64,000 bases of DNA from assembly GCA_041398565.1 (NCBI GenBank), contig JAWKUN010000003.1, positions 620,001-684,000 on the forward strand, given 5' to 3'. The DNA comes from DATGPD01 sp041398565 (GTDB lineage Bacteria > Planctomycetota > UBA1135 > UBA2386). Below, in pieces: positions 1 through 8,668 of this stretch; the stretch's first letter is position 1; each line of letters begins with the position of its first letter. The translations under genes and the position numbers were made by a program. The notes beneath the pieces were generated by a model. That model was not told the origin of the DNA. It made no database searches and saw only the letters and a program-made list of their open reading frames with translations.

Positions 1-980
1 GCCTCGGCATCGACATGGCGACGGTACAGGACACGGTGGCCGCCGCCGTGGGTGGGCGGGCCGCCGGCATCGTGTTCGAGGGCGACCGTCGCGTGGACAT
101 CGTGGTGCGCCTGCCCGAGGCGATCCGCAGCGGCAGCGCGTCGTTGCAGGACCTACCGATCGCGCTGCCCCGGCAGGACGACACGGGCTCGAACACCCAC
201 CGCGGCTACGTGCCTCTGGCGGCGATCGCGCGCATCGCGACGGCGGACAGTCCGCACCAGTTCAGCCGGCGCAACGGCAAGCGGCTGATCACGGTGCAGG
301 CGAACGTGCGTGGCACCGATCTGGGCACGTTCGTCGAGGAGGCGCAGCGCCGCGTGGCCGGCGTCACTCTGCCGCCGGGGGGCTGGCTGGAGTGGGGTGG
401 CACCTACCAGAATCTGGCGGCGGCGCGCGCGCGGTTGGCGGTGGTGGTGCCGCTGTGCTTCCTGCTGATCTTCGTGCTGCTCTTCACCATGTTCCGCAGT
501 GCCAAGTACGCGCTCCTGGTGTTCAGCGGCGTACCGCTCGGTCTGTCCGGCGGCGTCGCCGGCCTGTGGCTGCGCGGCATGCCGTTCTCGATCTCGGCGG
601 CGGTGGGCTTCATCGCGCTGTCGGGCGTGGCCGTGCTCAACGGCGTGGTGATGGTGTCGTTCATCAACCAGCTGCGCAGCGAAGGCCTCGGCCGCGACGC
701 GGCCATCGTGCGCGGCTGTCTCACGCGGCTGCGGCCGGTCCTCATCACCGCCCTGGTCGCGTCGTTGGGCTTCGTGCCGATGGCCATCGCCACCGGCCAG
801 GGCGCCGAGGTGCAGCGGCCGCTGGCGACGGTGGTGATCAGTGGTCTGGTGACGAGCACGTTGTTGACGGTGGTGGTCCTGCCGGCGTTGTACAGGTTGC
901 TGACATCGTTCGAGCGCGACGCGCCTGACGCTGCCGAGCCCTGGGAGGCACCCGAGGTCGGACCGCTCGAGGTGCGATGA
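1..980 (+). CDS. Heavy-metal efflux RND transporter, C-terminal part (CusA/CzcA type)
   Basis: This is the 3' end of an inner-membrane RND pump that exports metal cations or similar substrates using the proton gradient. The reading frame is open at the window edge (first full codon at base 3), so the N-terminal two thirds are missing. The visible start resembles the DVQ..V.AA.GG porter-subdomain motif of CusA/CzcA. Five hydrophobic segments follow at roughly residues 145-300, including the FIALSGVAVLNGVVMVS stretch, which is characteristic of the heavy-metal (HME) branch, and a terminal LPALYRLL. A short acidic tail ends the protein. The next gene starts 58 bases on, in the same direction but functionally different. 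The metal specificity cannot be read from this part. Confidence 0.9.
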   Translation, partial: LGIDMATVQDTVAAAVGGRAAGIVFEGDRRVDIVVRLPEAIRSGSASLQDLPIALPRQDDTGSNTHRGYVPLAAIARIATADSPHQFSRRNGKRLITVQANVRGTDLGTFVEEAQRRVAGVTLPPGGWLEWGGTYQNLAAARARLAVVVPLCFLLIFVLLFTMFRSAKYALLVFSGVPLGLSGGVAGLWLRGMPFSISAAVGFIALSGVAVLNGVVMVSFINQLRSEGLGRDAAIVRGCLTRLRPVLITALVASLGFVPMAIATGQGAEVQRPLATVVISGLVTSTLLTVVVLPALYRLLTSFERDAPDAAEPWEAPEVGPLEVR

Positions 981-1038
981 GGGTTTGCCGAGGGGCCGGG
1001 TGGATTTCGCACGGCGGCGGCGATCCCATGCGCAGCGA

Positions 1039-3339
1039 ATGAGCAGATCGCTTCGACTCGACTTCGCCAACCTGCGCGGCGACCTGTACGGAGGCGTCAC
1101 GGCCGGGGTCGTGGCGCTGCCGCTCGCACTGGCGTTCGGCGTGCAGAGCGGGCTCGGCGCCGCTGCCGGCATCTACGGCGCGATGGTCCTGGGGTTCGTC
1201 GCGTCGCTCTTCGGGGGGACCCCCACGCAGGTCAGCGGCCCCACCGGACCCATGACCGTCGTCAGCGCCGCCGTGGCCGCGAACATGGCGGCACAGACCG
1301 GCAGCGTCGAAGCGGGGCTCGGAGCCGTCTTCCTCACCTTCTTCGTGGCGGGCCTGGTCCAGGTGGTCCTCGGCTTCCTGCGCGTGGGTCGCTACATCCG
1401 CTACGTGCCCTACCCGGTGGTGTCGGGATTCATGACGGGCATCGGGGTGATCATCATCCTGCTGCAGGTCTTCCCGACGCTCGGACACCGATCGCCGAGC
1501 GTGGTGTTCGACGTGCTGCTCCAGGTCGGCAAGCCGCTCGCCGACGCCAACTGGCGCACGTTGGCGCTGACCGGCCTCACCTACGGTCTCATCGTCCTGG
1601 TCCCCAGGTTGACCAAGGCGATCCCGGCGCCGCTCGTCGCGCTCCTGGCGGCCACGACGTTGTCGGTGGTGCTGGGTTGGGAGGTTCCGCGGATCGGCGA
1701 GATCCCTGCCGGTCTACCGCGGTTGCACGTGGGCGAGTTCCTCGGCGTCGACGCCCATCTCTGGGGCACGATCGTCAGCGACGGCGTTGCGCTCGCGGCA
1801 CTGGGCGCGATCGACTCGCTGCTCACGTCGCTGGTCGCCGACAGCCTGACGCGGACGCGGCACAGCAGCGAGCGCGAGCTGATCGGGCAGGGCTTGGGCA
1901 ACATGGCGGCGGCGATGGTAGGAGGCATCCCGGGCGCAGGGGCGACCATGCGCACGGTGGTGAACATCCAGGCCGGAGGCCGCACGCGCCTCGCCGGCAT
2001 GGTGCACGGCCTGCTCCTGCTCGCCGTCCTGCTGGGGCTCGGCCGGTTCGCTGCCTACATCCCGCTGTCGGTCCTCGCCGGGATCCTCATCGCCGTCGGC
2101 GTCGGGATCATGGACTTCCGCGGCCTCAAGCAGCTCGCGCACGTCCCGCGGGCGGACGCCGCGGTGCTCGTGCTCGTGCTCGTGTTCACCGTCTTCTTCG
2201 ATCTGATCCAAGCAGTCGCACTCGGCGTGGCCTTGGCGTCGATGCTGTTCATGAAGCGCATGGGCGACGAATCGAGCCGCAGGACGAGGGTGAGCACGCT
2301 CGCCGACTTCGTGCGCGAGTCGGCCTCGCCCGAGGAGACGAGCCTGCTGGGCGCTCCGGCGCACCAGGTGGCGGTCAAGCACCTGCACGGCCCGCTGCAC
2401 TTCGGGTTCACCAGCGCGCTGCAGGATCTGGCGGCGACCTTGCCGAACACGCCGTACCTGGTGATTCGCATGGCGGATGTGCCCTTCGTCGACCAGAGCG
2501 GGCTCAACGCGCTGCGCGAGGTGATCACCGACCTGCAAGCGCGCGGCACGCAGGTGCTCGTCACCGAGCTGCAGGAGCAGCCGGCGCAGGTGCTCGGTGC
2601 GTCGGGGCTGGCGCCGGGCATCGTCCCGTCGACGCACGTGCTGGCCAGCCTCTCCGATCTCCTGCGCGAGCGTCTGGCCGAGGTCCCGCCCGAGCCGGCT
2701 GCTGCCCTCTCCGAGGGCCACGCCGACATCGAGACCATGCTGCTGGCGCGCAACCGCGAGTGGAGCGAGAAGATGCAGCGCGAGCATCCGCAGCTCTTCA
2801 ACGAACTCGCCCGGCATCAGCAGCCTTTCTGCCTGTGGATCGGTTGTAGCGACAGCCGCGTGCCGCCGGACTTGATCACCGGCACCATGCCCGGCGACAT
2901 GTTCATCCATCGCAACGTGGCGAACATGGTCGTGCACACCGACATGAACCTCATGAGCGTGCTCGACTTCGGCGTGCGCGTCCTCGAGATCGACGAGATC
3001 ATCGTCTGTGGCCACTACGGTTGCGGCGGCGTCAAGGCGGCGATGGGCCCGGAGTTCGGCGGGCTCGCGGCCACCTGGGTCCGCCACGTCCGCGACGTGA
3101 TCCGGTTGCGCAGCGCCGAGCTGCTGGCCATCGGCGACGAGACGGCCCGCTTCGACCGGGCGGTCGAACTGAACGTGCTCGAGCAGGCCTACGACCTCAG
3201 TCGGACCGTCGTGCTGCGCGAGGCGTGGGCTGCCGGCCGCGAGGTCCGCGTGCACGCGTGGGTCTACCGGTTGGCGGACGGCCGCATCCGCGACCTGGGG
3301 CCGCCGATCGTCGGGCCGGTCGATGCTCCGTTGTTCTGA
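1039..3339 (+). CDS. SulP-family anion transporter fused to beta-carbonic anhydrase
   Basis: A 766-residue fusion protein. Residues about 1-420 are a multi-spanning SulP permease (sulfate/bicarbonate family), about 445-540 a STAS regulatory domain, and about 563-766 a beta-class carbonic anhydrase. The anhydrase zinc site is complete: C603-S-D605-S-R607, then H659 and C662 in GHYGCGG. Fusions of SulP transporters with carbonic anhydrase are known in bacteria and are thought to couple bicarbonate transport to CO2/HCO3- interconversion; here the enzyme would sit on the cytoplasmic side after STAS. I chose the ATG at 1039 because family similarity starts there. An upstream in-frame TTG at 985 would add 18 basic residues of doubtful value. 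Confidence 0.93.
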   Translation: MSRSLRLDFANLRGDLYGGVTAGVVALPLALAFGVQSGLGAAAGIYGAMVLGFVASLFGGTPTQVSGPTGPMTVVSAAVAANMAAQTGSVEAGLGAVFLTFFVAGLVQVVLGFLRVGRYIRYVPYPVVSGFMTGIGVIIILLQVFPTLGHRSPSVVFDVLLQVGKPLADANWRTLALTGLTYGLIVLVPRLTKAIPAPLVALLAATTLSVVLGWEVPRIGEIPAGLPRLHVGEFLGVDAHLWGTIVSDGVALAALGAIDSLLTSLVADSLTRTRHSSERELIGQGLGNMAAAMVGGIPGAGATMRTVVNIQAGGRTRLAGMVHGLLLLAVLLGLGRFAAYIPLSVLAGILIAVGVGIMDFRGLKQLAHVPRADAAVLVLVLVFTVFFDLIQAVALGVALASMLFMKRMGDESSRRTRVSTLADFVRESASPEETSLLGAPAHQVAVKHLHGPLHFGFTSALQDLAATLPNTPYLVIRMADVPFVDQSGLNALREVITDLQARGTQVLVTELQEQPAQVLGASGLAPGIVPSTHVLASLSDLLRERLAEVPPEPAAALSEGHADIETMLLARNREWSEKMQREHPQLFNELARHQQPFCLWIGCSDSRVPPDLITGTMPGDMFIHRNVANMVVHTDMNLMSVLDFGVRVLEIDEIIVCGHYGCGGVKAAMGPEFGGLAATWVRHVRDVIRLRSAELLAIGDETARFDRAVELNVLEQAYDLSRTVVLREAWAAGREVRVHAWVYRLADGRIRDLGPPIVGPVDAPLF

Positions 3340-3358
3340 CCAGGCGGCTCCACCGCGG

Positions 3359-4069
3359 TCAGAAGTTGAGGAAGAACCACACCACGAGCGCGTGGTTCAT
3401 GGCGTCGCGTCCGGGCCGGTCGATCCACTGGTTGACGTAGCCGATCTCCACCGACTTGGTGTGCGCTTCGTCGAAGAAGGCGCCCAGGCCGGCGAAGGCG
3501 CGATTCTGCCGAAAGCCCTGCCGCTGGCCCCAGTCGGTGTCGTTGGCGTCGAAGAAGCCTTCGTCCCACACGCTCAGGAACAGCTGGCCGCGGTGGGTGA
3601 CCGGCAGCGTGGCCTTGACCATCTGCCGCACGCGCCAACCCGTGTCGCTCCCGGTCTCGACGAAGCGCTCTTCGAGCCGGGTGCGCGACTGCAGGGTGAG
3701 GCCCGCGACCGGCGCGCTCCAGGTGACCTGCTGCCACACCCGGTGCTCTTCGAAGGGGGCGCGCCCCACCGGATCGCTGAGGAAGTAGCCGTAGCCCGCC
3801 CAGACGGTGACGCGGTCGGTCAGCGCGTAGCCGAGGCCGGGGCGGACGAAGCCGAGATCGAAGTGCTGGCCTTCGTCGCGCTGGCGGTCCTGCGCTTCGA
3901 GCCACCAACGGAAGTTGCCGACTTCGGAACCGGCCGGTGCGAAGCGGCCGGTGGAGATCACGCCGAGCCAGAGGCCGCTGTCGTTGCGCGTCTGCGCCGC
4001 CAGCCCGTGCGGCACGGCGAGGGCGAGGGCCGACCCGAGCAAGAGAGTCGTGAGGCGAGAGGCATCCAT
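3359..4069 (-). CDS. DUF2490-like outer-membrane beta-barrel protein
   Basis: A 236-residue exported protein with a clear signal peptide (about residues 1-25, ending ALAVPHGLAAQ). The mature part is rich in alternating aromatic and polar strands (FRWWLEAQDR, VWAGYGYF, MNHALVVWFFLNF) and ends in Phe, as is usual for proteins inserted in the outer membrane. The pattern, length and conserved WxxxQ/R elements fit the DUF2490 family, whose function is unknown. The ATG at 4069 is chosen because the signal peptide starts there; the frame stays open further upstream. It converges on the SulP gene with 19 bases between the stop codons, so no shared operon is implied. Confidence 0.75.
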   Translation of the reverse strand: MDASRLTTLLLGSALALAVPHGLAAQTRNDSGLWLGVISTGRFAPAGSEVGNFRWWLEAQDRQRDEGQHFDLGFVRPGLGYALTDRVTVWAGYGYFLSDPVGRAPFEEHRVWQQVTWSAPVAGLTLQSRTRLEERFVETGSDTGWRVRQMVKATLPVTHRGQLFLSVWDEGFFDANDTDWGQRQGFRQNRAFAGLGAFFDEAHTKSVEIGYVNQWIDRPGRDAMNHALVVWFFLNF

Positions 4070-4167
4070 GCCGAGACGATGGCCCCAGCCATGGGTTCGA
4101 TGCAACGGTCGGCGCCCGCGCCGCCATCGTCCCGCGGAGCGGTGTGCGGCCCAGATGTCGCGGTCGT

Positions 4168-5604
4168 TCACCCTCGTTTGGGCCACCACTCGGCCACCTT
4201 GTCGCGTGCCCAGGTCGCGTCGTGGTCGGCGTGGCAGTCATCGCAAGCGTTGGGGGCGCCGTCTCGGCCGAGCTCCACGGTGATGGACGGATTCGGGATG
4301 TGGCTCATGTCGTGCGTGCGGGTCGGTCGCAGGTAGCCGCCGACGTGGTTGTGCAGGCTCTTCGGCATGTGGCAGTCGTAGCAGTGGCTGCCCGGCTTGC
4401 CGATTTCGTGGTGGCTGTGGGCGGCCACGGCGCCGCGCAGGTCGGTGTGGCAGCGCAGGCAATAGTCGTCGCTCTGCGGGCTCGGCTGGAGCAGGCCAGG
4501 GGCTGCCGGCAGCTTGTTCTGGTGCGGATCGTGGCAGTCGTAGCACCGCACCTCGCCCTGCCGGAAGCACTTCGACTCCACGAACGAGCGGAACAGCATG
4601 CCGATGCCCTTGGGCCGACCGTCGTCCCAGCACTCGACGGTGAACACCTTGCGCCCCGGCTGCATGGGGAACTCGTAGAAGTGCGACGACAGGTCGTTGA
4701 CGCGGCCCTCCTTGCTGTAGCCGGGTTCGAAGGCGCGGTAGGCGTCCTGGCTCGCCATCATGATGTCGGCGCCGTGGCAGCGGCCGCAGACGCTGAGGTC
4801 CTTGCCCTTGTCCAGCTTCGGGCCGGTCGCCATGTACGCCACGGGCTCGCCGCGCAGCTTGCTCTTCAAGAACGCGGCCAGGCGGTTGACGTAGCTCTTC
4901 TCGAAGTAGCGCACGTGGTGGCTGCCCGGCCCGTGGCACGCCTCGCAGGCGATGCCGGTCTCGGTCCAGCGCGTCTGCGCGCGCGTGTGCGCCTCGTCCT
5001 TGGCGAGCACCTCGAGGTGGGTGGTGTGGCAACGCCCGCAGAACAGGTTCCACGCCGAGTTGGGCACGGTCATCTGCGACCACAAGTCGAGCGTGTCGGG
5101 CTGGCTGTTCTCCTGGTAGTTCCAGTACGGGTAGAAGTCGCTGCGCTCGGTGAACCACTGCAGCGGCAGCCGCCGCAGCACGCCGTCGGCCTCGCGGGTC
5201 AAGTAGACCTGGCGGTACTGGTAGCCGACGACGTAGGCGATCTCGAAGTCGACGTAGCGCTTGGCGCCGCCGTGCCAGAACGCCATGAAGTACTTGCCGT
5301 CGCGCTGGAAGCACTTCACCGGGCGCTCGTCGTCTTCGGCCTTGCGCCCCGCCTCGGGCAGGTGCCACTCGTAGTCGTCGAAGTTGCCGACGACGCTGGC
5401 CCGGGTGGCGGGCCGCGCCATGTAGGCGTGCGGCGAGTGCTGCCAGGAGGCGTAGACCTGAGTGTGGCACTTGGCACAGGCCTCGCTCCCGACGTAGTCG
5501 GCGTCGAACAGCGAGGGGTAGGGTTCGGCGCCGACCAGAGCCGCAAGTGCGAGGAGCGGCAGCAGCAGGACGGAGGCGAGGACGAGACGGCCACGGCGGC
5601 GCAT
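4168..5604 (-). CDS. Octaheme c-type cytochrome, periplasmic
   Basis: A 478-residue exported or membrane-anchored cytochrome with an N-terminal hydrophobic segment (about residues 8-26). I count eight CxxCH haem-attachment motifs: CAKCH (from C43), CGRCH, CEACH, CGRCH, CYDCH, CLRCH, CYDCH and CDDCH. Motifs CYDCHDPH and CYDCHMPK followed by distant histidines are typical of the cytochrome c554/multihaem nitrite- and hydroxylamine-related superfamily. It probably carries electrons in the periplasm. No redox enzyme gene lies beside it, so the partner is unknown. It runs in the same direction as the DUF2490-like gene 98 bases downstream. Confidence 0.88.
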   Translation of the reverse strand: MRRRGRLVLASVLLLPLLALAALVGAEPYPSLFDADYVGSEACAKCHTQVYASWQHSPHAYMARPATRASVVGNFDDYEWHLPEAGRKAEDDERPVKCFQRDGKYFMAFWHGGAKRYVDFEIAYVVGYQYRQVYLTREADGVLRRLPLQWFTERSDFYPYWNYQENSQPDTLDLWSQMTVPNSAWNLFCGRCHTTHLEVLAKDEAHTRAQTRWTETGIACEACHGPGSHHVRYFEKSYVNRLAAFLKSKLRGEPVAYMATGPKLDKGKDLSVCGRCHGADIMMASQDAYRAFEPGYSKEGRVNDLSSHFYEFPMQPGRKVFTVECWDDGRPKGIGMLFRSFVESKCFRQGEVRCYDCHDPHQNKLPAAPGLLQPSPQSDDYCLRCHTDLRGAVAAHSHHEIGKPGSHCYDCHMPKSLHNHVGGYLRPTRTHDMSHIPNPSITVELGRDGAPNACDDCHADHDATWARDKVAEWWPKRG

Positions 5605-5673
5605 GCCCGCAGTCTAACCCGTGTCGGCTGTCGCCCCCTTCCGCGGCCGGCGCCTTGGCTCGACACTGGGGCG

Positions 5674-6477
5674 GTGCCCGAGGGTGACTCCATCGCCAAG
5701 CTCGCCAATCTGCTGGCCGACGAGTTGGTCGGGCGGCGATTGGTCGAGGCGCGGCGGGAGGGCGAAGCGATCGCTGCCTTCCGCGGCCGCGAGGTGACCG
5801 ACGTCTGTGCCTACGGCAAACACATGTTCACCGTGGTCGGTGGTCTCCTGCTGCGCACGCACCTCGGCATGCGCGGGGACTGGCATCGCTACCGGCGCGG
5901 CGAGCGCTTCGCCAAGCCGGCCTGGCAGGCCAGCGCCCTGCTGCAGACCGACACCCTCGCCTACGTCTGCTTCGCGGCCAAGGAGGTCGAACTGATGGAG
6001 GTGGAAGGCGTCAGGTTCCGCGCGCTGCTCGCTCGCCTGGGGCCGGACGTGCTCGACTCGGCCTTCGATCCGGCGCACGCGGCGGCGCGGGCGCGCAGCC
6101 TGCCGGCAGCGACGCCGATGTGCGACGTCGTGCTGCACCAGGGCGTCGCCGCCGGGATCGGCAACGTCTACAAGAACGAGATCCTGTTCGCCGGCGAGTT
6201 GCACCCGGCGCGGCCTCTGGGAACCGTCGACGACAGGGCGCTGGTCGAGACCTTCGCGCGCGCTGCCGACTGGATGCGGGCCAACGTGCCACCCGGCCCG
6301 CGCCAGACCCGGGCGCCACGCCCGGGCGGCGGGGCCACACTCTGGGTCTACGGTCGGCTCGGTCAACCGTGCCACCTCTGCGCCACCCCGATCGCCTACA
6401 CCCGCATGGGCCACCTCAACCGCAGCACCTATTGGTGCCCGCGTTGTCAGCCCGAGACGGGCCTGGCGGCACGGTGA
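5674..6477 (+). CDS. Fpg/Nei-family DNA glycosylase (endonuclease VIII-like)
   Basis: A 267-residue base-excision repair enzyme that removes oxidised bases and cuts the DNA backbone by beta/delta elimination. The start must be the GTG at 5674, because it gives the N-terminal (M)PEGDS in which Pro2 is the catalytic nucleophile and Glu3 the acid. The helix-two-turn-helix region (GVAAGIGNVYKNEILF) is clear. The C-terminal zinc finger has CHLC and CPRC pairs with the Arg in LNRSTYWC. PEGDS rather than PEGPE points to the Nei side of the family. The long open frame upstream of this start is only the antisense shadow of the cytochrome gene. Confidence 0.92.
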   Translation: MPEGDSIAKLANLLADELVGRRLVEARREGEAIAAFRGREVTDVCAYGKHMFTVVGGLLLRTHLGMRGDWHRYRRGERFAKPAWQASALLQTDTLAYVCFAAKEVELMEVEGVRFRALLARLGPDVLDSAFDPAHAAARARSLPAATPMCDVVLHQGVAAGIGNVYKNEILFAGELHPARPLGTVDDRALVETFARAADWMRANVPPGPRQTRAPRPGGGATLWVYGRLGQPCHLCATPIAYTRMGHLNRSTYWCPRCQPETGLAAR

Positions 6478-6613
6478 CTCCCAGCGGCCGCGCTCGTGAG
6501 GTCCGACCGGGGCTGCGGTACCTCGATCCAAGACAGCGTCGGCTGCGCTCACCTACGAGTGCGCCGCGATTTCGCGTACCCTCGCCACGCGCCTCGGCAT
6601 TGGCACACACGAC

Positions 6614-7174
6614 ATGATTCGCGCTCCCGCACCGGTCGCCCTGGATCCGAACAGCGACGAGGCCGAGGCGACCGCGTTCGTGACGCGGCACCAGGCGGGG
6701 CTGTGGCGCTGGTTGCGCGCCCTCGGCTGCGACGGGGCGAGCGCCGAGGAGCACTGCCAGGACGCGCTCTTGGCTGCACTGCACCAGGGGTTGGCGCGGT
6801 GGCCCGTTGCCGAGGCGCAGCGTTGGCTGCAGGTCGCTGCCCGCAACCTGTTCCTCATGGATCTGCGCGCGCGGCGGCGGCGCCCGAGCGCACGGTCGCT
6901 CGGCGAGGCGGAGGCTGCTTGGGTCAGTTTGCGTGCCGAAGAGGACGGCGGAGTGGCCGCGCTCACGGCGCTCGATCGATGCATCGAGGTGCTCGGCGAA
7001 CGCGAGCGCGATCTGCTGGTGCGGCGCTACCGGCTGCGGCAGGGGCGCGAGGACATGGCGCAGGCCCTCGGCATCGGTGTGGCCGCGGTGAAGCAGGCGT
7101 TGCGCCGGGTCCGCGCCCGTCTGCGCGCCTGCATGCAGCGTCGGCTCGGCGGGACGCCGACGCGCGAGGGTTGA
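6614..7174 (+). CDS. ECF-type RNA polymerase sigma factor
   Basis: A 186-residue sigma-70 family protein with only regions 2 and 4. Region 2 (about residues 20-90) includes LWRWLRALG, DALLAALHQ and a basic -10 recognition end, AARNLFLMDLRARRRR. Region 4 (about 120-175) includes LGERERDLLVRRYRL and a helix-turn-helix at MAQALGIGVAAVKQALRRVRARL. The next gene, 20 bases downstream, encodes a protein with a cytoplasmic N-terminus, one membrane segment and a large external part. That arrangement is typical of a sigma factor and its membrane-bound regulator, so the neighbour may act as an anti-sigma factor; this is inference. Confidence 0.88.
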   Translation: MIRAPAPVALDPNSDEAEATAFVTRHQAGLWRWLRALGCDGASAEEHCQDALLAALHQGLARWPVAEAQRWLQVAARNLFLMDLRARRRRPSARSLGEAEAAWVSLRAEEDGGVAALTALDRCIEVLGERERDLLVRRYRLRQGREDMAQALGIGVAAVKQALRRVRARLRACMQRRLGGTPTREG

Positions 7175-7194
7175 GATCGAACAGGAGACGAGAC

Positions 7195-8520
7195 ATGCGA
7201 GACGAAGACGACCAAGGCGTGCTGGATGTGTTGCTCGACGAGCGCTTGGGCGCGATCGCGCCACCCGATCTGTCGGCGCGATTGCGCGCGCGATGGCGGC
7301 GCGGGGATGGCGTCGCCGCGGCACGCCGGGTGGCGAGCGCACGAGGTGCGGCGCCGCCGCGGGCGTGGCTGGCAGCGGCAGTGGTCGTGCTCGGCTTCGG
7401 CGTGGTGCTCGCGGTGGCGTTCTTGCGCGCCCATGGGAACACGCCGGGCGAAGGCGTACCGGCCGGACCCGCGGCGGAGTCGGCTGCGGCAGCGGCGACC
7501 TCGATGGAGGAAGGCTCCAGCCAGCAAGCTCCCGCCGGCCGGCCTGACCGACAGGATGGGGCTCCGACCGGCAACCCCGAGGTCGAGCTGGTGGTCGTCG
7601 ACGAGCACGGCGGGCCGGTGCAGAGTTTCCGGCTGACGATCCTGCAGGTGGACGCGCGCGGCGTGCAGGGGCTCGTGCCGATTCCCGATCTGCCGGCGCG
7701 CGACGTCGGACCGCGCGACTTCCACGACGGTGTGCTGGCGATCTCCGGCCTGCCGGAGGGCAAACAGGTCGCCATGGTCGAGGCCGCGCCCTACGTGCGC
7801 TCGTTCTCGGAGCCCTTCGAGGCCACGGCGCCTCCGGCGCCGAGGGTGACGGTCCGTCTCGACCGCGGCCGCGTCGTCACCGGAACCGTGCTCGGACCCA
7901 CCAAGGTGCCGCTCGCCGGCGTCACCGTGCGCATCGAACCCGACCGACCCTTCTCGTCGATGCCCACGGTGGCGGCGCTGTTCGGCGCCGCGACCCGCAA
8001 CGAGTTGGCGGGGCTGTGGACGGTGGCGTCGACGGCGACCGACGCGGCGGGCCGGTTCCGCTTCGTGGGCCTGGTGCCCGGCAGCTACACGGTGTCCGTG
8101 GCCCACCCTTCCTACTGTGCCGCGGAAGTCGACGGTTGCCGGCCTGCCGGCGACGCACCTCTCGACGTGCAGGTCGCGCTGCAAGCCGGGGCGATCGTCG
8201 TCGGCGAAGTGCGTGGCCTCGATGGCGCTCCCGTTGCCGGCGCCGAGGTGATGGTCTCCGAGCAGCCGGCGGGACCGCTCCCCGAGGGGCCGGTCCGGGT
8301 CTCGCGCGCGACGTTGCCGCAGAGCTGGCGCACCACGAGCGACGGCAGCGGCAGGTTCCGGTTCGCGGTGCGGCTGCGGCCGGGGACCTACAAGATCCAC
8401 CCGGTCCCGGCGCTGGGCGACAACCCGCTCGAGTCGATCGTGCGGATCAAGAAGAGCACGCTCACTCTCACCGTGGCACCGGGCGTGGACGAGGTCGAGT
8501 CGGTGGTGACGCTGCGTTGA
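7195..8520 (+). CDS. Membrane-anchored protein with carboxypeptidase-regulatory-like domains (possible anti-sigma partner)
   Basis: A 441-residue protein. Residues 1-55 are charged and cytoplasmic, about 59-82 are a transmembrane segment (WLAAAVVVLGFGVVLAVAFL), and a low-complexity linker rich in Ala, Gly and Gln follows. The exterior carries at least two carboxypeptidase-regulatory-like beta-sandwich repeats, recognisable by VTGTVLG..K.PLAGVTVRI and VGEVRGLDGAPVAGAEVMV with FRF turns. The ATG at 7195 has a GGAG ribosome site about 10 bases upstream. It is probably co-transcribed with the ECF sigma gene. No catalytic motif is visible, so a role in sensing or sigma control is inferred from position and topology only. 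A composite repeat begins at the base after its stop codon. Confidence 0.75.
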   Translation: MRDEDDQGVLDVLLDERLGAIAPPDLSARLRARWRRGDGVAAARRVASARGAAPPRAWLAAAVVVLGFGVVLAVAFLRAHGNTPGEGVPAGPAAESAAAAATSMEEGSSQQAPAGRPDRQDGAPTGNPEVELVVVDEHGGPVQSFRLTILQVDARGVQGLVPIPDLPARDVGPRDFHDGVLAISGLPEGKQVAMVEAAPYVRSFSEPFEATAPPAPRVTVRLDRGRVVTGTVLGPTKVPLAGVTVRIEPDRPFSSMPTVAALFGAATRNELAGLWTVASTATDAAGRFRFVGLVPGSYTVSVAHPSYCAAEVDGCRPAGDAPLDVQVALQAGAIVVGEVRGLDGAPVAGAEVMVSEQPAGPLPEGPVRVSRATLPQSWRTTSDGSGRFRFAVRLRPGTYKIHPVPALGDNPLESIVRIKKSTLTLTVAPGVDEVESVVTLR

Positions 8521-8645
8521 GCCGAAGGCTCGCGATCGCGAAGGCGATCGCCAGCAACATGCTCGGAGCCCGTACGCTCGACTCCTTCACGGGCTCTGAG
8601 CGCCGAAGGCTCGCGATCGCGAAGGCGATCGCCAGCAACATGCTC
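8521..8645. repeat. Composite palindromic repeat, copy 1
   Basis: Two direct copies of a 44-base unit (8521-8564 and 8602-8645) differ little or not at all. Each contains a small hairpin, GCCGAAGGC, and two GATCGC-type palindromic blocks (GCGATCGC then GGCGATCGCC). Between them lies an inverted repeat, GAGCCCGT (about 8565-8575 region) pairing with ACGGGCTC (about 8588-8596). The same arrangement occurs in opposite orientation at 28545-28662. Both copies lie between convergent genes, here between stops at 8520 and 8669. This looks like a REP/BIME-like intergenic element rather than a gene; a role in termination or mRNA 3' protection is possible. Confidence 0.8.
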
Positions 8646-8668
8646 CGAGCCGGACGTGTGGCGCCGCG

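Noticed and set aside
4144..5673. A long plus-strand open frame preceding the DNA glycosylase as an N-terminal extension
   Set aside because: It is antisense to the octaheme cytochrome gene and has repetitive Val/Ala/Arg composition. The glycosylase needs Pro as residue 2, which fixes the start at 5674.
8521..8645. Minimal CRISPR array (two near-identical repeats with a 37-base spacer)
   Set aside because: The spacer forms an inverted repeat and is homologous to the spacer at 28586-28618. No cas genes are present, and repeats do not continue beyond two copies.
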